Notes under the pieces: model-generated
Seen by the model: only the letters and a program-made list of their open reading frames with translations
What the model was told of the DNA's origin: nothing
Databases searched by the model: none
Made by a program: the position numbers and the translations under genes
Assembly (NCBI RefSeq): GCF_014284475.1
Contig: NZ_WJBC01000003.1
Span: 1 to 64,000, forward strand
Reading direction: 5' to 3'
DNA from: Acetobacterium fimetarium
GTDB taxonomy: Bacteria > Bacillota > Clostridia > Eubacteriales > Eubacteriaceae
Length of the DNA: 64,000 bases
In this document: in pieces, positions 7,911-16,555 of the stretch
How the letters are laid out: each line of letters starts with the position of its first letter
How positions within the stretch are numbered: the stretch's first letter is position 1

Positions 7911-9018
7911 TATTTTCCTCCTTATTCGTTGTTAAATACCTCGAAACTGAAGTAAGTGGTATTTGTGTTATTTGTGATATTTCTCGTAGAGATAATTGCG
8001 TAAAATCTTTTTTTAATCTTCTACACAATTTCACTTTATCTTCTCGAGTACCTAATTGAACTATTTTGAACAATTCTGAAAGAGCAATAAATGTTTTTGG
8101 GGTATTTGAATTCAAAAGAATTTGTCTTTTTATATGTTCACTTAGTTTGCATATATCTGCCGAGTTTATTTCTTTTGTATTCTGAGCTAAATACTCTAAT
8201 GTTTCTTTGTTGATTTCTTTAACAAATTTACCCAAATGTCTAACAAGAAGTTTTTTTCGTTCTTCCTCTCCTGGCATTGAAATAGTTAAACTTCTATCGA
8301 AACGCCGCCAAATAGCTTTGTCCAAAAGTTCTGGATGATTTGTAGCTCCAATTATTACACATGAGCTAGGACATGCCTCTAATTCTTTTAGCAACACATT
8401 TACTAGGCGTTTCAATTCACCTAAATCTCCAGCATCGTCCCTTCGTTTTGCAATAGCATCTAATTCATCCAAGAACAGAATCGCATTTTGTGAGGTTGCG
8501 TATTCAAATATACTTCGAATATTTTGACCTGACCTTCCGAGATAACTTGAAATTGATGAAGCAAGATCTAATGTGACTAGTGGTAAATTCAGTTGATACG
8601 ACATCCATTTTGCGATATACGTCTTGCCTACCCCAGGAAGACCATCTAGAAGAATGCTATTTGGCGGAATTATATCTTCTTCTAAAAATTTATCAAGAAT
8701 TTTCCGCTCACTTATAAAATCATCTAGTTGTCTTCGAGTATATTCATTTAGTATAGGTTCCATGCTTTCAATTGGCTCTTCAACTTTAACTAGCGAATAT
8801 CGACTCTCTTTGTCAACTGGCAATGGCTGTAAATCGATAGATCTAGCCATTGATCCCCTATAGCCAGAATATGATAAAGCTTTTGTAATCTCAATTGCAA
8901 TTTCCGGACGTTCTTTTTTTATTTTTTTAGCAATCATCAATGCTGTCGCTTCAATTGTTTTTCTATCACATTCCAAGCTTGAACGCACAAGCTTGGGAAT
9001 TAAATCAAATGCATCCAT
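7903..9018 (-). CDS. ietA: AAA+ ATPase of an IetAS-type defence pair
   Basis: This 371-residue ATPase has Walker A GLPGVGKT (about 126-133), Walker B ILFLDELDA (Asp184, Glu185), sensor 1 in GATNHPE and an arginine finger in WRRFDR (about 238). Residues 1-100 are an unrecognised N-terminal domain. The last 30 residues (REISQITQIPLTSVSRYLT) look like a helix-turn-helix, an unusual tail that could bind DNA or RNA. It is the first gene of the operon, with its own strong promoter. It is closest in type to the FtsH/katanin-like AAA proteins paired with subtilases. The function as an anti-phage sensor is inferred from its neighbours. Confidence 0.85.
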   Translation of the reverse strand: MDAFDLIPKLVRSSLECDRKTIEATALMIAKKIKKERPEIAIEITKALSYSGYRGSMARSIDLQPLPVDKESRYSLVKVEEPIESMEPILNEYTRRQLDDFISERKILDKFLEEDIIPPNSILLDGLPGVGKTYIAKWMSYQLNLPLVTLDLASSISSYLGRSGQNIRSIFEYATSQNAILFLDELDAIAKRRDDAGDLGELKRLVNVLLKELEACPSSCVIIGATNHPELLDKAIWRRFDRSLTISMPGEEERKKLLVRHLGKFVKEINKETLEYLAQNTKEINSADICKLSEHIKRQILLNSNTPKTFIALSELFKIVQLGTREDKVKLCRRLKKDFTQLSLREISQITQIPLTSVSRYLTTNKEENNG

Positions 9019-9055
9019 CGCTCCACTCCCTTTATTTATTATTTATGGTGCAATT

Positions 9056-9084
9056 ATAATATAACTAATAAAGCCATTTGTCAA
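9056..9084 (-). promoter_or_regulatory. Promoter of the ietA-ietS-abiH operon
   Basis: On the minus strand a perfect -35 box TTGACA (9084-9079) is followed after 17 bases by a -10 box TATTAT (9061-9056), 38 bases before the ATPase start codon. Confidence 0.75.
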
Positions 9085-9190
9085 TTATTTTGTTCCGAAT
9101 TAATCATTCATCTAATTGTGGAACAGCTTATTGCGCCGTTCATTTATAAATTTTCATTATCGGTTTAAAAACACTTAACTTTGCTAAATA

Positions 9191-9213
9191 AAAAAAAGAC
9201 CACCCGATGGTGG
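9191..9213 (-). terminator. Minus-strand terminator after the amidase remnant
   Basis: CCACC (9200-9204) and GGTGG (9209-9213) pair around CGAT, followed on the minus strand by a run of eight or more T. It ends 13 bases after the stop codon of the decayed amidase gene. Confidence 0.7.
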
Positions 9214-9225
9214 CAATGAATTACT

Positions 9226-9761
9226 CTATCGAAAATAGGCAAGAATTCCCTCAAGGATCCCCAGCGCTTCCAGTTCTACACCGCCATTATTAAACAGCGC
9301 ACAATCAGCGGAGAAACTGGCAAAACTAACCTCGGTAATAAACCGCCGGCACATCCGTGTAAGTCACGTCTGAATCATCCCGCTGGATCAGTCCCCTGCT
9401 GTTGTAAACCTAATCGGTTATACAATCCATTCAGGCAAAGCGTGGCCAAACGGATCCAGCTTTCACTTCCTGGTTAGCAGATCTCACAAGTTCCGGAAGA
9501 ACTCGAATCACTTGATCTATTGTGGTGAATTGAAACAAAAATATCTCCCCCCACACTGTTGGCAATCACAGGACGATCTGACTGGTAAACATGTTCATCA
9601 GTAGTTCGCGTATATATAACACTAGCCACAGGATCAAATCCGCCATGACCTGGATTAATACATGTTATTTTCCAAGATAAATTCCCAACTGGAGCTTCAG
9701 GTGTAGCCGGCGCTGCTGGTTTTGGTTTTGGTTCCGCTTTCATTAATTTTTGAATAGTCAT
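9226..9761 (-). pseudogene. Decayed N-acetylmuramoyl-L-alanine amidase (Amidase_3)
   Basis: The minus strand carries pieces of an Amidase_3 domain in order but in different frames. 'CINPGHGGFDP' holds the zinc-binding His, 'YTRTTDEHVYQSDRP...IFVSIHHN' holds the second His motif, and 'TEVSFASFSADCALFNNGG' with 'LGILEGILAYF' form the C-terminus ending at 9226-9228. Between GGFDP and YTRTT about 40 residues that normally carry the catalytic Glu are missing, and at least one frameshift separates the last piece. The protein would have cleaved peptidoglycan; a proline-rich linker at its start suggests an upstream domain. It cannot be functional. Confidence 0.75.
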
Positions 9762-9937
9762 CCGGACTCATAACGATTACCTTTAGAAACGACCTTTTTA
9801 ATAAAATTCATAGTATAATAGTTTTTCCATAGAAATAGACGCCAGAAGTAGTTGAATTTAATCATCTCAGATCTATATGTTAAACCCTACTACAGAAGCA
9901 GACACTTCAAAAAAGTTGCTAAATTAATGCCCCAGAA

Positions 9938-10120
9938 TTATGGCGTCCGAGTTTTCAATTTGCTGCTGTTTGGTTTTTCTGGAATTGTCAGTTCAATTAA
10001 GGCCGTCTCCAAGACAGAATTTAAATAATTTGCCCGGAATGTCGTCCGGTAGGATAATCCAAAGTGTTGCATCAATTCTGTCGATGATAATGTATCTTTT
10101 CTCAGACAGTTCATTAATTT
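9938..10120 (-). pseudogene. C-terminal fragment of a RecG-related (AlbA_2/HATPase_c_4-type) protein
   Basis: The minus strand reads STELMQHFGLSYRTTFRANY followed by LIELTIPEKPNSSKLKTRTP and a stop at 9938-9940. This is the winged-helix tail typical of the 'putative DNA binding / RecG-like ATP-dependent helicase' proteins. The ATP-binding and N-terminal parts are absent, so it is a remnant. Recognition is from memory of the motif; moderate certainty. Confidence 0.5.
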
Positions 10121-10140
10121 TCTAACTTAGTCGCTATCAC

Positions 10141-11043
10141 TTATTTATACATTTTCTCATGTGAATACCAATCTTCTGAAAAATCTATTTTATTAATAAT
10201 CGCATCCATCGGCTTCCCTATGAATTGTACAACTATATCAACTACAGTTTTAAACTCCAAGTCTATTTCCAATGAATTATTAGAAAATGACTCCCATCTT
10301 TTTTGCATATCAGTGTCATTATACATATCTGAGACTTTTATAATCGTATTTTCATCAAAAAACGTTTTTCGATTGCTTAATGTATTCAATAGCGCATCCT
10401 TCAATATTTTTCCATCAAAATCGTAATGACCTGCCAAGTAATAAATATCATAGTAATCTTTCATTCTACTGGTGGTTTCCATGCGACTTATAATGGCATC
10501 CCATTTCTCAGAAACAGTTGATTCCAGAGAATAAGTCAAAATATTTGGTGATTCAAACCCACCGACCTGGACACCAATTTTTCTACTTTCCGCATGCGGC
10601 ACAATGACATCGCCAATGCCAATGTCAATATCAAATGGTGTTTTAGTATTTGATATTGCACCCATCATTTTGATTCTGATACCGTGGTAGTCTTTTTGTT
10701 CAGTTATATTCATAATCGTCTTTATCTGGAACTCAATAAAAGGATAATCAGTTTCAATATTTATTATGTCATTAATGACGTTTAACATGTCCGTTTGATT
10801 ATTTGACAAATTTTTCATTAAAAAATCAATGTCCATTGTTGGCCTACTGCTAAACTCGGTATATACAAAAATAAATAAACCACCTTTAAGAATTAGATTT
10901 TCTCGATACTTTGAATTTGCCAATCGCCTTAAGAACTCCTCCTGACAAACCAACTGGAGCATAAATTGATAAGATATGCCCTCTTTTCTGGATTTCTCTT
11001 TTAATTTCTGAAGCAGTCCCTGCACCTTTACCATCACATCCAC
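10141..11043 (-). CDS. abiEii: AbiEii-type nucleotidyltransferase toxin
   Basis: This 300-residue protein has the DNA-polymerase-beta-like nucleotidyltransferase signature of AbiEii/AbiGii toxins: LILKGGLFIFV (about 51-61) with the Gly-Gly loop, and RPTMDIDF with acidic residues Asp71 and Asp73. 'SEKWDAIISRM...RMKDYYDIYYLA' (about 180-215) is the other conserved block. AbiE is a type IV toxin-antitoxin and abortive-infection system in which AbiEii halts growth by transferring nucleotides. The start overlaps the end of the antitoxin gene by 10 bases. Length and motifs are intact. Confidence 0.9.
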   Translation of the reverse strand: MDVMVKVQGLLQKLKEKSRKEGISYQFMLQLVCQEEFLRRLANSKYRENLILKGGLFIFVYTEFSSRPTMDIDFLMKNLSNNQTDMLNVINDIINIETDYPFIEFQIKTIMNITEQKDYHGIRIKMMGAISNTKTPFDIDIGIGDVIVPHAESRKIGVQVGGFESPNILTYSLESTVSEKWDAIISRMETTSRMKDYYDIYYLAGHYDFDGKILKDALLNTLSNRKTFFDENTIIKVSDMYNDTDMQKRWESFSNNSLEIDLEFKTVVDIVVQFIGKPMDAIINKIDFSEDWYSHEKMYK

Positions 11044-11642
11044 ATCCCTATGATCATTTTAGTTTTTTTCTCAACATTCATCAGTTTTGCGTATTCAACC
11101 AGTCTGGCCACATTTTTATCCGAATCTGTTGCATAGCTTCGAATCGCTTTATTAAATACTTCTTTATCCATTTTTTTCTCATATCGAATAATATCACATA
11201 TTGTTTTTTCCCGATTATAGATTCTAAGCATCTGACCTTCAAATTCAATTTCAGATATACCTATTTTAAAATATTTTTCAACAATATAATAGATTTTTAG
11301 TTTAGGATAATCGATTTTAAATCTCGACTTAGAACTGTTTTTATTCACTGCCAAATGCCAAGCACGGGGCGTTCTCTCTGTATAATCATAAAGATAAAGT
11401 GCTGAATCCATACAGATAATTGCGTCAGGATAGAGTTTATTGATAATGATAGCCTCGGATATGACGTCCTCATATTGCCATTCGTAGAATCCAGGACGTA
11501 TCTTGATTACTTTTCCTTCTCTAATCAATCGATCAATAACTGTGTTGTGATACCCCGCCTTGGTAAAATCGGATAATTTTATAATACCATTATTTTCATC
11601 AAATACTCTTTTGTATTTCTCGCAGTCCACCGTTAATATCAC
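11034..11642 (-). CDS. abiEi: AbiEi-type antitoxin and transcriptional regulator
   Basis: This 202-residue protein has an N-terminal winged helix (about 10-55, 'GIIKLSDFTKAGYHNTVIDRLIREGKVIKIRPGFYEW'), then the AbiEi body with 'SALYLYDYTERTPRAWHLAV' and a C-terminal 'REKTICDIIRYEKKMDKEVFNKAIRSY'. AbiEi represses its own operon and neutralises AbiEii without tight binding. It is the first gene of the pair and has a consensus promoter upstream. The overlap with the toxin gene points to coupled translation. Confidence 0.88.
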   Translation of the reverse strand: MILTVDCEKYKRVFDENNGIIKLSDFTKAGYHNTVIDRLIREGKVIKIRPGFYEWQYEDVISEAIIINKLYPDAIICMDSALYLYDYTERTPRAWHLAVNKNSSKSRFKIDYPKLKIYYIVEKYFKIGISEIEFEGQMLRIYNREKTICDIIRYEKKMDKEVFNKAIRSYATDSDKNVARLVEYAKLMNVEKKTKMIIGMWM

Positions 11643-11676
11643 CTCTTTTAAATTTCCGAGCGGATATATTTACTTT

Positions 11677-11705
11677 ATTATACAGCTTAGCTCTTAATCT
11701 CTCAA
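11677..11705 (-). promoter_or_regulatory. Promoter of the abiEi-abiEii operon
   Basis: Minus-strand -35 box TTGAGA (11705-11700), a 17-base spacer and a perfect -10 box TATAAT (11682-11677), 35 bases before the AbiEi start codon. Confidence 0.7.
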
Positions 11706-12026
11706 GTTAAAAATACCGCTTTTCTAATTCATAACAATCTTTTTCACGTTTAAAAAGTTCTTTCCCATTCCAATATAATGTCTACAAATAGTTGGGAACA
11801 AAATCCAACAAATAAAAATCACGACAATAGTAAGACAAAAATAGTTGTAAAATGACCGCTTTGGGATAATATGATGCCCAGTTTATGAAGTGTTTCCATC
11901 AAGGAGGCTCCTTTCATCGGGCTACCATTATCGGAATGCAGAACCAACGGCTGGTTTCTTGAAATCAGGTTCTAGGAAATACACACAGACGAATCGAGTC
12001 AAACCCATGAGCAGATGAGGGTTTCA
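11706..12026. other. Gene-free stretch between AbiE and a recombinase remnant
   Basis: I see no open frame with a ribosome binding site and no strong repeat. The sequence near 11890-11950 is more GC-rich than its surroundings and may be further decayed mobile-element DNA, but I cannot assign it. Confidence 0.3.
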
Positions 12027-12345
12027 TGTATCGGAGAGATCTTTAAAAAATATATGCACGTTGCTAAAAAAGAAAACCCATCCTTGTTCGATGAAGATAG
12101 CTATCCGCCTCATTCCATGAGGCATTCAACTGCCAGTCATATGTTAGAGGCTGGTGTACCGAGTGTTGTTATCAAAATTTTGTAGGTCATACGTCGCTTA
12201 AACGACACAGATTCATGCTGAATTATCTCAGAACACTGTGGATAAATACTTTAAGGAATGGAGCCATAAATTGTTTCCACAGAAGTTTAGTGAAAAAGAA
12301 GAAGCGGTCAAGAAATATAATATGCCTAATTTTTTGAATTTGTAG
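12027..12345 (+). pseudogene. C-terminal fragment of a phage/transposon-type tyrosine recombinase
   Basis: The plus strand encodes 'YPPHSMRHSTASHMLEAGVP' (the H-x-x-R block), then shifts frame after 'VVIKIL', where GHTSLK follows in another frame, and continues 'IHAELSQNTVDKYFKEWSHKLFP' to a stop at 12343-12345. This resembles the catalytic end of recombinases from Tn554-type three-integrase elements. The expected catalytic Tyr position reads His in 'TQIHAEL', so even without the frameshift it would be inactive. Confidence 0.65.
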
Positions 12346-12424
12346 TCGAATGCCTGATGCGATTATCTGAGAAAAACAATAGAATCTTTTGCGCTTATGC
12401 GGCTTCTAGGGATTATTCTCGGAA

Positions 12425-12630
12425 AATGCGACCAACATAAGTTGCGTCGGATATTCTCAACTATTTATAAGCGGAATAAGCATCGGTCGTTAAATAGCCC
12501 TTGAACCCGGAAAGCAGCTGCCTGGCGATCGCCCCTTTGCGCTTAGAAAACAGCTTGGATATTCTCGCATGCCGCACTACGGATCGCCCACGTGTAGGTT
12601 TCGCTGTTGGCTTTCCTGCCTTCCTCCCGG
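12425..12630 (-). pseudogene. Fragment of an IS66-family TnpC transposase
   Basis: In shifting minus-strand frames I read 'NREEGRKANSETYTWAIRSAA' followed by 'FKGYLTTDAYSAY', which corresponds to the IS66 TnpC catalytic segment around the conserved 'YMWVY...GFKGYLHVDGY'. Only about 60 codons remain and they are interrupted. It is distinct from the complete IS66 at 47.5-50 kb. Confidence 0.55.
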
Positions 12631-12647
12631 TTACACTGATAAAAAAA

Positions 12648-12683
12648 CCTCCAAACTGATTTTATTCAACATCAGTTTGGAGG
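12648..12683. repeat. 13-bp inverted repeat shared with the IS256 remnant at 24.1 kb
   Basis: CCTCCAAACTGAT (12648-12660) and ATCAGTTTGGAGG (12671-12683) flank a 10-base loop. The same hairpin, with one loop difference, precedes the IS256-type transposase at 24117-24152. Here no transposase follows, so it marks a lost IS copy. Confidence 0.8.
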
Positions 12684-12873
12684 TCTGCATAATTTTAAAA
12701 ACGTTTCGTTTTTACGATTAAAATCGACATTAGTATTGATTTTTTCATCCCACATAAAAAATGTCAATATATTCACCAACTTGGTCTCGGGTTGTATATC
12801 TACTCAAAGAATTTTTATCTAGCACCATTATTCAAGTCAATAGCTTTAAATCACATTAACAACAATCTAGTCA

Positions 12874-13407
12874 TTATAAATTGGACTTCTTTATTGCCTC
12901 ATTACGTTTAAGTTCATATAATCTATACTCTTCGTTTTCATTATAAGCGAATTCATTAACGCAATCGACAACCTCCCGATAAGTCGAAAGATGAAGATTA
13001 TCTATAAGTTCGACAAATTCGATATGATATCTAAGAATCACCTGTCCGTTATCTACTGCCATTTCGCCTTTTGGGTCATCGATAATATCGAAATCTGCTT
13101 GGTATTCCATACTGCATATAATGAAAGATCGAAATTTTTCAACTAACAATATGAATAATGACTCCGCTACATTATAAAAATCATATAAGACAAAAAAATT
13201 AACATACGCACGCGGACAATGATCCGATTTTTCATTTTCAACTAAAAACCCTTGACATGAATTCATCGTGACAAAAAAATCACAGCTATTAATCGCATCA
13301 CATAATTCTCTAATTCCTTTGTCTATATCAGCATCACTTAATAAAAGACTCTTATACTCATCATCATAATATACCACCGCATCATACATAGAATAATCGT
13401 TACTCAT
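12874..13407 (-). CDS. Protein of unknown function, paralogue of the gene at 62862-63416
   Basis: I do not recognise this 177-residue protein. I place the start at 13407 (MSNDYSMYDAVVYYDDEY), six bases after AGGA; an upstream ATG at 13464 lacks support. It shares most of its length with the 184-residue product at 62862-63416. The best-conserved blocks are 'NSCQGFL.ENEKS.HCP.AYV.FFVL', 'FRS.IIC.MEYQADFDIIDDP' and 'RYHIEF.EL.DNLH'. It is soluble and acidic, with no signal or membrane segments. The SCQG block with a downstream His and Cys loosely recalls TYW3-type SCSG motifs, but that is weak. The upstream 100 bases are also conserved between the two copies. Confidence 0.75.
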   Translation of the reverse strand: MSNDYSMYDAVVYYDDEYKSLLLSDADIDKGIRELCDAINSCDFFVTMNSCQGFLVENEKSDHCPRAYVNFFVLYDFYNVAESLFILLVEKFRSFIICSMEYQADFDIIDDPKGEMAVDNGQVILRYHIEFVELIDNLHLSTYREVVDCVNEFAYNENEEYRLYELKRNEAIKKSNL

Positions 13408-13866
13408 TTTTTCCTGCTTTCTGTTTTTAAATTTAATTTCGCCTTGAGTAAAAACTATTCTCATTTACTTTTAAATAAATAAAAACGATACTGTTATTAT
13501 AAATGTTACCAGATCTATTAAACAAAAAGTTATTTTTATTTGCTCATTCTTTTTTTTAATTTTTATTCAAGAATTTATTAAGACTTTTTTCAAAAGCGAC
13601 CGTCTAATAGTATTTTCTCCTTTGATATTTTATATCTCCATGAAGTCTACCTACGTAAGAACTCCCGAAACTAACATTCTGATACTACGATGATGATTAC
13701 CAGATTCTCTCTTCATTCCATAAACATCCTTTCATTTTTAAATTTTTGCAAACAAAAAAGCCACTATCAAATGGCTTCAAAATATTTCATTACTAATAAA
13801 GTTGGGTGTTTCACAGTTGGTTTTCACTTGTTTTCACCATAAAATCCAAAATCACCACTTAATTAT
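13408..13866. other. AT-rich stretch upstream of the paralogous unknown gene, with a minus-strand terminator
   Basis: Positions 13465-13580 closely match 63478-63600, which lies upstream of the paralogue, including 'ATAAATAAAAACGATACTGTT' and 'TACCAGATC'. This suggests a conserved promoter or leader. A minus-strand terminator (AGCCA...TGGCT followed by TTTTTTG) lies at 13753-13778. The rest holds nothing I can identify. Confidence 0.5.
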
Positions 13867-13960
13867 TCAAGCCATACATTTTTCTTCCACCTCTACCTCC
13901 CCAACCATTTCCTTCTGTGTCAGTTCATACAAGCCAAGCATACTATTAACAAGCGCTTAA
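13867..13960 (-). pseudogene. Short duplicate of a helicase-nuclease C-terminus
   Basis: A minus-strand segment reads LYELTQKEMVGEVEVEEK and then a stop. It parallels 'LYEPALKEMVGEAEVEARIY' at the end of the helicase remnant at 14765, and the DNA is alike too (CTTCCACCTCTgCCTCCCCAACCATTTCCTT). It is a partial duplication of that gene's end. Confidence 0.6.
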
Positions 13961-14037
13961 CCGTTCTGATGTATCCAGCGCCTTGAATTCAACATATCCC
14001 AAAAGCACCACCTGATGCTGTTATAATGTAAATTTAA

Positions 14038-14651
14038 CTAATTCCCATTATTCGTTTCTTCTTTATATCAAATTCTTCTTGAGTGAGAATACCGCAATCC
14101 AATAACTCTTTTAATTTTTTTAAAGATTCAATTTGATCATCAATAGACCTTTCAATTTTTCTCACACTCTTCGTGTTTTCTCTTCACTTGTTTTTTTTTC
14201 CTAATAGACCTTTTGTGACACTTACACCTTCTGTCAAGGCATCAATACCCAAAGCATCATTTACGACATTTATAATACCTTTTACTTTTGATGCACCTCT
14301 TTCAGACGTCGACTTTCCCGTCACAAATTCATAGACAGCCCCCACAAACTTTCGAGCTTCAGATTTCGATAGAAAATCTAATGTTATTTCTACTTTATAA
14401 TCACTTTACTTGAGTTGAGGAATGTCATTAAAAATTTTTATATCACCCACTGGAAATATTTTTATGTCAACCTCCTCTTTCGAAAACATTTTCTTTGATT
14501 TTAGTATAAGAACAATGTTTATATTTGTCAGTATAACTTCTCTATGAGTAATACTTGTTAGAAATCCTTCGGTATTTGGTTTTCTTTCATCAATACTTGC
14601 GTTGCCTTTGTAAAGCACTACCTCGTTTGATTGTAAAGAATAGTTTTCCAT
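14038..14651 (-). pseudogene. Broken PH-like domain / SHOCT domain protein
   Basis: The minus strand begins MENYSLQSNEVVLYKGNA and runs as a bacterial PH-like domain for 81 codons to a TAA at 14406-14408. Reading in the same frame continues 'VEITLDFLSKSEARKFVGAVYEFVTGK', meets a TGA near 14190, and then gives 'IDDQIESLKKLKELLDCGILTQEEFDIKKKRIMG', a clear SHOCT domain ending at 14038. The two interruptions (the second beside a run of nine A) split what would be one protein of about 200 residues. Such proteins are usually cytoplasmic and of unknown role, often in phage-derived or defence regions. Confidence 0.65.
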
Positions 14652-14764
14652 AATCTTTTCTCCCTCTTTTTTTCAAGACCCATTCCAATACAAGTTCCAC
14701 ATATATTCTGTAAATAATGGGTCTTCTAAATTAGTTTCTCATATCTATAGTTTCATTTTTCAAA

Positions 14765-15840
14765 CTAATTGTACAAACTATAAATCCTCGCTTCCACCTC
14801 TGCCTCCCCAACCATTTCCTTTAGTGCCGGCTCATATAAATCAAGCTGAGGTTTGTAGATAGCCTCTAAATTCTTTTTAAATTTAACCAGATCTTCTATC
14901 TCTCCTCTGGCATTGGTTTTATAATCGATAATGGTATAGTCATTGTCTTTAACAATCACCAGATCGATGATCCCACGCATATAAAGTGGTTTTGTTTTTT
15001 CCACTTCTTCTAAATTCAGAAGATCAACCAACTCCGATGCCTTTTCTGATTTCACCTGCAACTGGAACGGCAGTTCAGTATAAACAGCATCCGCACAACT
15101 GGAAGCCAGATGATTTAAGAACTTACTGGGATTTATGTGCCCGGCCACTGGTTTTTGAGCCTCTAAACAGCAGGATTCAAAAGCCGATTGATGCTTGATA
15201 AATTCGCTATGGGCATCCACAATCCCCCAATGCTTTAGTTGATCTTTTTCATGATTGATAATATTCTCAGCAACCCCGGGATAATCCAGCATTCCGTCAC
15301 AGATCTGCTTTGTTTCCTGGGGACATGCAATCATGGGTTCCAACTCTTTCCAGGCCGTATTCCTTACAACTTTCCCCCGGCTATCGATGCGATCCCCAGA
15401 TGCAACAATGAGCGCTTCTTTGCCCGGGTGGATGCCACATAAAGTAACCAGAGATGTTCTTCCCTTTTTAAGGCGTCCTATATGGCTTTGGCTTTATTCC
15501 AACCATCCGGCTTTCCAATGTAACTACCATATTTATCTTTCTGGATGATAAATTCCTTTTTAATCCCATCGTCCTCGATAAAGAGCATCGTGTCGTTGAA
15601 GCCGGACACACCAGTTGAAGGATCCGCCAGAAGAATCACATTAGCTTCAAGCCCCTTGGCTTTGTGGAGGTTCATGATTCGAACGGCATTGTACTCACCA
15701 TCTTCTTCAATCAGATCGGTGATCGACATTTCTCGATCCAAGGCATTCTCGGTGAGACTTTGTAACCTTGCGACAATATCTGAGAAAGTCGAATAGAGCT
15801 CAGCCCTGACCACTTCCAATAGCTGTTCCACATTTCCCAT
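14765..15840 (-). pseudogene. C-terminal part of a UvrD/AddA-like helicase-nuclease, disrupted
   Basis: The 5' piece (15840-15478) has the UvrD-type motif 'YNAVRIMNLHKAKGLEANVILLADP'. After a TAG near 15478 the text 'REEHLWLLYVASTRAK' (motif VI) continues in a neighbouring frame, and a further shift leads into the 192-codon piece (15343-14765). That piece ends with a PD-(D/E)xK nuclease motif, 'GIIDLVIVKDNDYTIIDYKTN'. The ATP-binding N-terminal half is absent. The family processes broken DNA ends as RecBCD/AddAB-type enzymes do. The position next to defence genes suggests it belonged to a defence or repair locus. Confidence 0.75.
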
Positions 15841-16377
15841 CTTTTAAAATTTAAACATAATTCTTTCTATCATTTAAATGCTGCCAATATTGAATGTTGT
15901 TAGCCTCTAAATGATAGCTAGCAATGTATGAATTTATGTCTTTTAATCTTCAGTACAACTTTTTCATTTCGAATTTTCATTAATCTGGACAACAATAAAG
16001 CACCAAATTATTTATACAATTAGAATACTAGCATCTGTCTACTATTTATAGCTCAAAACTCCAATACTTTCAGTCTTATGAATATAGTCAACCTTATAAA
16101 TTATTCGAGGCTAATTTCCTTATTCAAATTAAATATGAGAATACGTCTTGAACCAATAGTTTACCGGTCTCATCTTCGATATTAATATTGTAAATACTTG
16201 GTATAATTTCTGATTTAGATAGGAATAAATTAGTCGACGAAGTTAATACAAAATACGGGGTCCTTTGGCTTGCGTTGCTGAAAGAAAGATATAGAATCAA
16301 TTCGGACATCATCCGCATGTCCCGAAAACAACAGCCTTAATCGTTTCGATAAACCCATGGTTTATTAAAGTGTACCA
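15841..16377. other. Stretch without an identifiable gene
   Basis: A 10-bp inverted repeat, CTATCATTTA (15867-15876) and TAAATGATAG (15908-15917), lies just beyond the helicase remnant. A 64-codon minus-strand frame (16318-16124, with 'TSSTNLFLSKSEIIPSIYNINIEDETGK') looks compositionally like real protein but has no ribosome binding site and is probably a fragment. Nothing else is apparent. Confidence 0.35.
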
Positions 16378-16432
16378 AAAAAGAAACCAAAGCTCTTCTG
16401 AAAATTGACCAGAATAGCTTCGGTTTCTTTTG
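16378..16432. terminator. Terminator closing methyl-transfer cluster A
   Basis: AAAGAAACCaAAGCT (16380-16394) pairs with AGCTTCGGTTTCTTT (16415-16429). Both sides have T-rich outer flanks in their reading direction, so it can work both ways. It lies about 125 bases after the last gene of the minus-strand cluster A. Confidence 0.65.
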
Positions 16433-16555
16433 TGATCATTAATAAAGGGGGTATCACTGACTAACAAAATGTTATTTTACGACACCCCCATCCCTTTTTT
16501 TATAATAAAAATCAAATACGAACGCACAAAAATTTACTTATCATTTTCGTCATTT

